From: an uncultured Lachnospiraceae bacterium
GTDB lineage: Bacteria > Bacillota > Clostridia > Lachnospirales > Lachnospiraceae
DNA: 64,000 nt
Reading direction: 5' to 3'
NCBI GenBank assembly: GCA_947626435.1
Contig: CANQSB010000004.1
Coordinates: forward strand, 88,359-152,358
Shown here: positions 62,238 through 64,000 of the stretch, one piece after another
How the letters are laid out: every line of letters begins with the position of its first letter
Numbering within the stretch: position 1 is the stretch's first letter
Made by a program: the position numbers and the translations under genes
The notes under the pieces: model-generated
Told to the model about the DNA's origin: nothing
The model's database searches: none
Seen by the model: the letters and a program-made list of their open reading frames with translations, nothing else

Positions 62238-62630
62238 ATGCAAAGAGTATTAAATTTTTTAAAAGAAGCAGGGACATATTATCTGGCTACGATAGACGGC
62301 GATCAGGCGCGAGTGCGTCCGTTTGGCACTATCAACGAATTTGAGGGAAGGCTGTATATCCAGACAGGAAAGGTAAAGGACGTGTCAAAGCAGCTCCACA
62401 AAAATCCGAAAGCCGAGATATGCGCGTTTAAAGACGGCGAATGGCTGCGCGTGGCAGGGACATTTGTTGAGGACGACAGGAGAGAGGTGCGCGTGGCAAT
62501 GCTTGAAGCATATCCGTCTTTGCAGGGCATGTACAGCGCGGACGACGGGAACACGGAAGTGTTTTACATAAAGGACGCGACGGCGACTTTCAGCTCTTTT
62601 ACAAAGGAGCCTGAAACGGTTAGATTTTGA
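62238..62630 (+). CDS. Pyridoxamine-5'-phosphate-oxidase-like FMN-binding protein
   Basis: A protein of 130 residues with the split-barrel flavin-binding fold. The start QRVLNFLKEAGTYYLATIDGDQARVRPFGTINEFEGRLYIQTGK is typical of small members of this family, which reduce or bind flavin-dependent substrates; the specific reaction is unknown. GGAGG lies 7 bases before the ATG. It stands between the two Rpn copies and is convergent with an AT-rich orphan gene, with no terminator visible in the 5-base gap. Confidence 0.87.
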   Translation: MQRVLNFLKEAGTYYLATIDGDQARVRPFGTINEFEGRLYIQTGKVKDVSKQLHKNPKAEICAFKDGEWLRVAGTFVEDDRREVRVAMLEAYPSLQGMYSADDGNTEVFYIKDATATFSSFTKEPETVRF

Positions 62631-62635
62631 TATGG

Positions 62636-62968
62636 CTAAATTTCATCTAAAGAGATAATTTCTCCAAAATCATTATCTATATAACTCCCTTTACTAAAAA
62701 CGCTTTTTTGGATAAATTCCTTCATTATCTCTTTATTTGAATAGGCAATGGAATAAAACGCTGGCTCAGGAATATCAATTTGATTTAATTCAGACTCCTC
62801 ATACTCATTCCGCCCATCCTCCAAGTAATCAATATAAATCCTTTCTCCAGAAAGCACCATATTTAGTTTATCATTATCCTTATATACATTTTGAGCTTTA
62901 TCACTCCACTGCTGATACAAACTCAATATTTTATTTTCATTTGATGAAATAAGAATAATTGACCTCAT
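62636..62968 (-). CDS. AT-rich orphan gene, unknown, possibly immunity-like
   Basis: The 110-residue acidic protein starts MRSIILISSNENKILSLYQQW and contains YIDYLEDGRNEYEESELNQIDIPEPAFYSIAYSNKEIMKEFI. I recognise no family. Base composition is far more AT-rich than in neighbouring genes, which suggests recent acquisition. AGGTGG lies 6 bases before the ATG. The TAA of a short upstream minus-strand frame ending SEHLGGK overlaps the ATG (TAATG), an arrangement often seen between toxin and immunity genes. Size and acidity also suit an immunity protein, but this is speculative. Confidence 0.6.
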   Translation of the reverse strand: MRSIILISSNENKILSLYQQWSDKAQNVYKDNDKLNMVLSGERIYIDYLEDGRNEYEESELNQIDIPEPAFYSIAYSNKEIMKEFIQKSVFSKGSYIDNDFGEIISLDEI

Positions 62969-63290
62969 TATTTTCCACCTAAATGTTCACTAATACTGTT
63001 TCATTTTATCTGCTCCTTTTTCTAGTCACTTTTCAGATTATAAATTATTGTATAAATTTAAAACTAAATTTTTCCTCAAATACTTTTTTATAATTTAACC
63101 TCGTTTATGTTATCACACTCTTATCTTTATTGCTATTAAATTTTGCATAATCTTCCACTGCTCTAAAAGTATACTTCTGATTGCCTAAAATGCAAAAACA
63201 ACGGAACACAGCGCATAATGTCATGTTCCGCCGCTTTTCTTTTCCATTGAGGTTATTCCGTTATCACTATGGAAAGATGGAAAAGTACAA
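62969..63290 (-). other. AT-rich gene-poor stretch with possible gene remnant
   Basis: There is no intact gene. On the minus strand an AAAGGAG site precedes ATG AAA CAG TAT and a stop, and one base out of frame a tail reads NSISEHLGGK, as if most of a coding sequence had been lost. A hairpin CGGAACA/TGTTCCG lies at 63202-63230. Confidence 0.35.
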
Positions 63291-63922
63291 TGAAATTCTT
63301 GAACTTGGAGCCCTGAAATGATATGATAAAACTACAAACACGAAAGGACTGACATATGGCGACAATATACGACGGGGCATTTCGGACAATACTGAATGAC
63401 TGCAGGCAGCTTATTATACCTGTAATAAATGAAATTTTCGGGGAAAACTATACAGGGAAAGAAGAAATCCGTTTTTTCCCCAACGAACATTTTTTGAACC
63501 AGATGGACGAAGCAGATAAGGAACGGATTACGGACACGAATTTTACGGTTTTCGGGAAAGCGCCGAAAAAGTACCATATTGAATGCGAAAGCAGTCTTCC
63601 AGACGGGAAAATCACTATAAGGCTTTTTGAGTATGATGCACAGATAGCGCTTGACGAGGGAACGGTCACGGAGGAAACGCTTACAGTGATATTCCCCAAT
63701 ACAGCGGTGCTGTACCTTAGGACATACAAAAAGACGCCCGATAAAATGAAATACGTGATTATCACGCCAGGCGGGACAGTACAGTATGATGTGCCGATAA
63801 TGAAAGTACAGGCATATTCGCTTGACGATATTTTTGGAAAAGGCTTGCTGATGCTTATTCCGTTTTATATTTTCTCACATGAGAATAATTTTGCGGAATA
63901 TAATAGCAATAAGCAGAAGCTG
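63291..63922 (+). repeat. Direct repeat, copy 2 (Rpn gene with promoter)
   Basis: Second copy of 61150-61781. Identity stops abruptly at about 63922. Confidence 0.92.
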
Positions 63923-63946
63923 TCTATAATGTACCCTATAAGGTAG
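63356..63946 (+). pseudogene. Truncated second copy of the Rpn-type nuclease gene
   Basis: The first 189 codons match the gene at 61215 almost perfectly, including the nuclease motifs. After NKQKL the frame runs into unrelated DNA, adds SIMYPIR and stops, so the C-terminal helical part and tail are missing. The 196-residue product keeps the catalytic domain and promoter and could still be made. The likeliest cause is insertion of a mobile element at about 63923, with the rest of the gene perhaps beyond the window. Confidence 0.8.
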
Positions 63947-64000
63947 ACACGGCAAGAAAAAGGGATTGCTTGAAATGTTTATTACCGCTAGGGGAAACAA
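63923..64000. mobile_element. Possible left end of an inserted mobile element (runs off the window)
   Basis: The 78 bases after the break are unrelated to the intact copy and contain TGTACCCTATAAGGTAGACA near the junction. The abrupt junction inside a gene suggests an insertion sequence. The element family cannot be named from this much sequence. Confidence 0.35.

Overview
The window looks like a chromosome segment from a gut-type Firmicute, most probably Lachnospiraceae (an inference from gene content; I could run no searches). Supporting signs are moderate GC, strong GGAGG-type ribosome binding sites, consensus sigma-A promoters, CUT1 sugar transporters of the LplB/YtcP type, a GH94 cellobiose phosphorylase, GH35 and GH2 beta-galactosidases, Cache-type chemoreceptors, a SpoIID/SleC-like spore-lytic protein, and tRNA genes without encoded CCA.

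Layout. 1-3.1 kb: a heterodimeric ABC exporter whose first half carries a single-base frameshift. 3.1-5 kb: a SpoIID/SleC-like peptidoglycan lytic protein with two peptidoglycan-binding and two LysM modules. 5-9.5 kb: a hybrid histidine kinase, an orphan sugar-binding lipoprotein and a NusG-II protein. 9.6-12.3 kb: a chemoreceptor and a ZIP metal transporter. 12.5-17.2 kb: convergent GH35 and GH2 glycosidases. 17.3-22.5 kb: a candidate defence island made of a DUF4238 protein, a divergent small XRE regulator and a 1,100-residue GHKL-ATPase/DUF3883 protein. 22.6-31.2 kb: two small paralogous Cys-containing proteins, a second ABC exporter pair, a RecB-type nuclease fused to an XPD/DinG helicase, a Nudix hydrolase and an aldo-keto reductase. 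31.4-42.7 kb: a cello-oligosaccharide locus with cellobiose phosphorylase, two CUT1 transporters without ATPases and a LacI-family regulator. Four copies of an AAACGATTAAG operator half mark its promoters. 42.7-44.6 kb: a 166-bp nested palindrome, a G-quadruplex motif, small genes of unknown function and a 51-residue Asn/Gln/Ser-rich peptide gene. 44.6-48.1 kb: a housekeeping operon (rRNA methyltransferase, membrane protein, RdgB, phosphodiesterase) whose promoter appears to give a leaderless mRNA. 48.2-48.9 kb: six tRNAs in one transcription unit. 48.9-50.9 kb: a Cache chemoreceptor. 51-57.2 kb: a ThrR-like ACT regulator, homoserine dehydrogenase, aspartate kinase, a MATE exporter and a secreted DUF5722 protein. 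57.4-61 kb: remains of an AlbA_2-type gene, then an ECF sigma factor, a putative membrane anti-sigma and an ABC-2 transporter. 61.1-64 kb: two near-identical copies of an Rpn-type nuclease gene, the second cut short by foreign sequence, around an FMN-oxidase-like gene and an AT-rich orphan gene.

Working together. The best-supported circuit is the cello-oligosaccharide locus. Each main promoter fits TTGNNN-17-TATNNT, with a LacI-type palindrome just downstream of the -10, so the regulator probably controls the phosphorylase, the first transporter and itself, with the second transporter read through behind it. The hom/ask cluster likewise joins a ThrR-like regulator to the genes it would be expected to control, with a perfect dyad over the -35 box.

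The most promising possibly undescribed items are the GHKL-DUF3883 island, the two small paralogous Cys peptides, and several nested inverted repeats.
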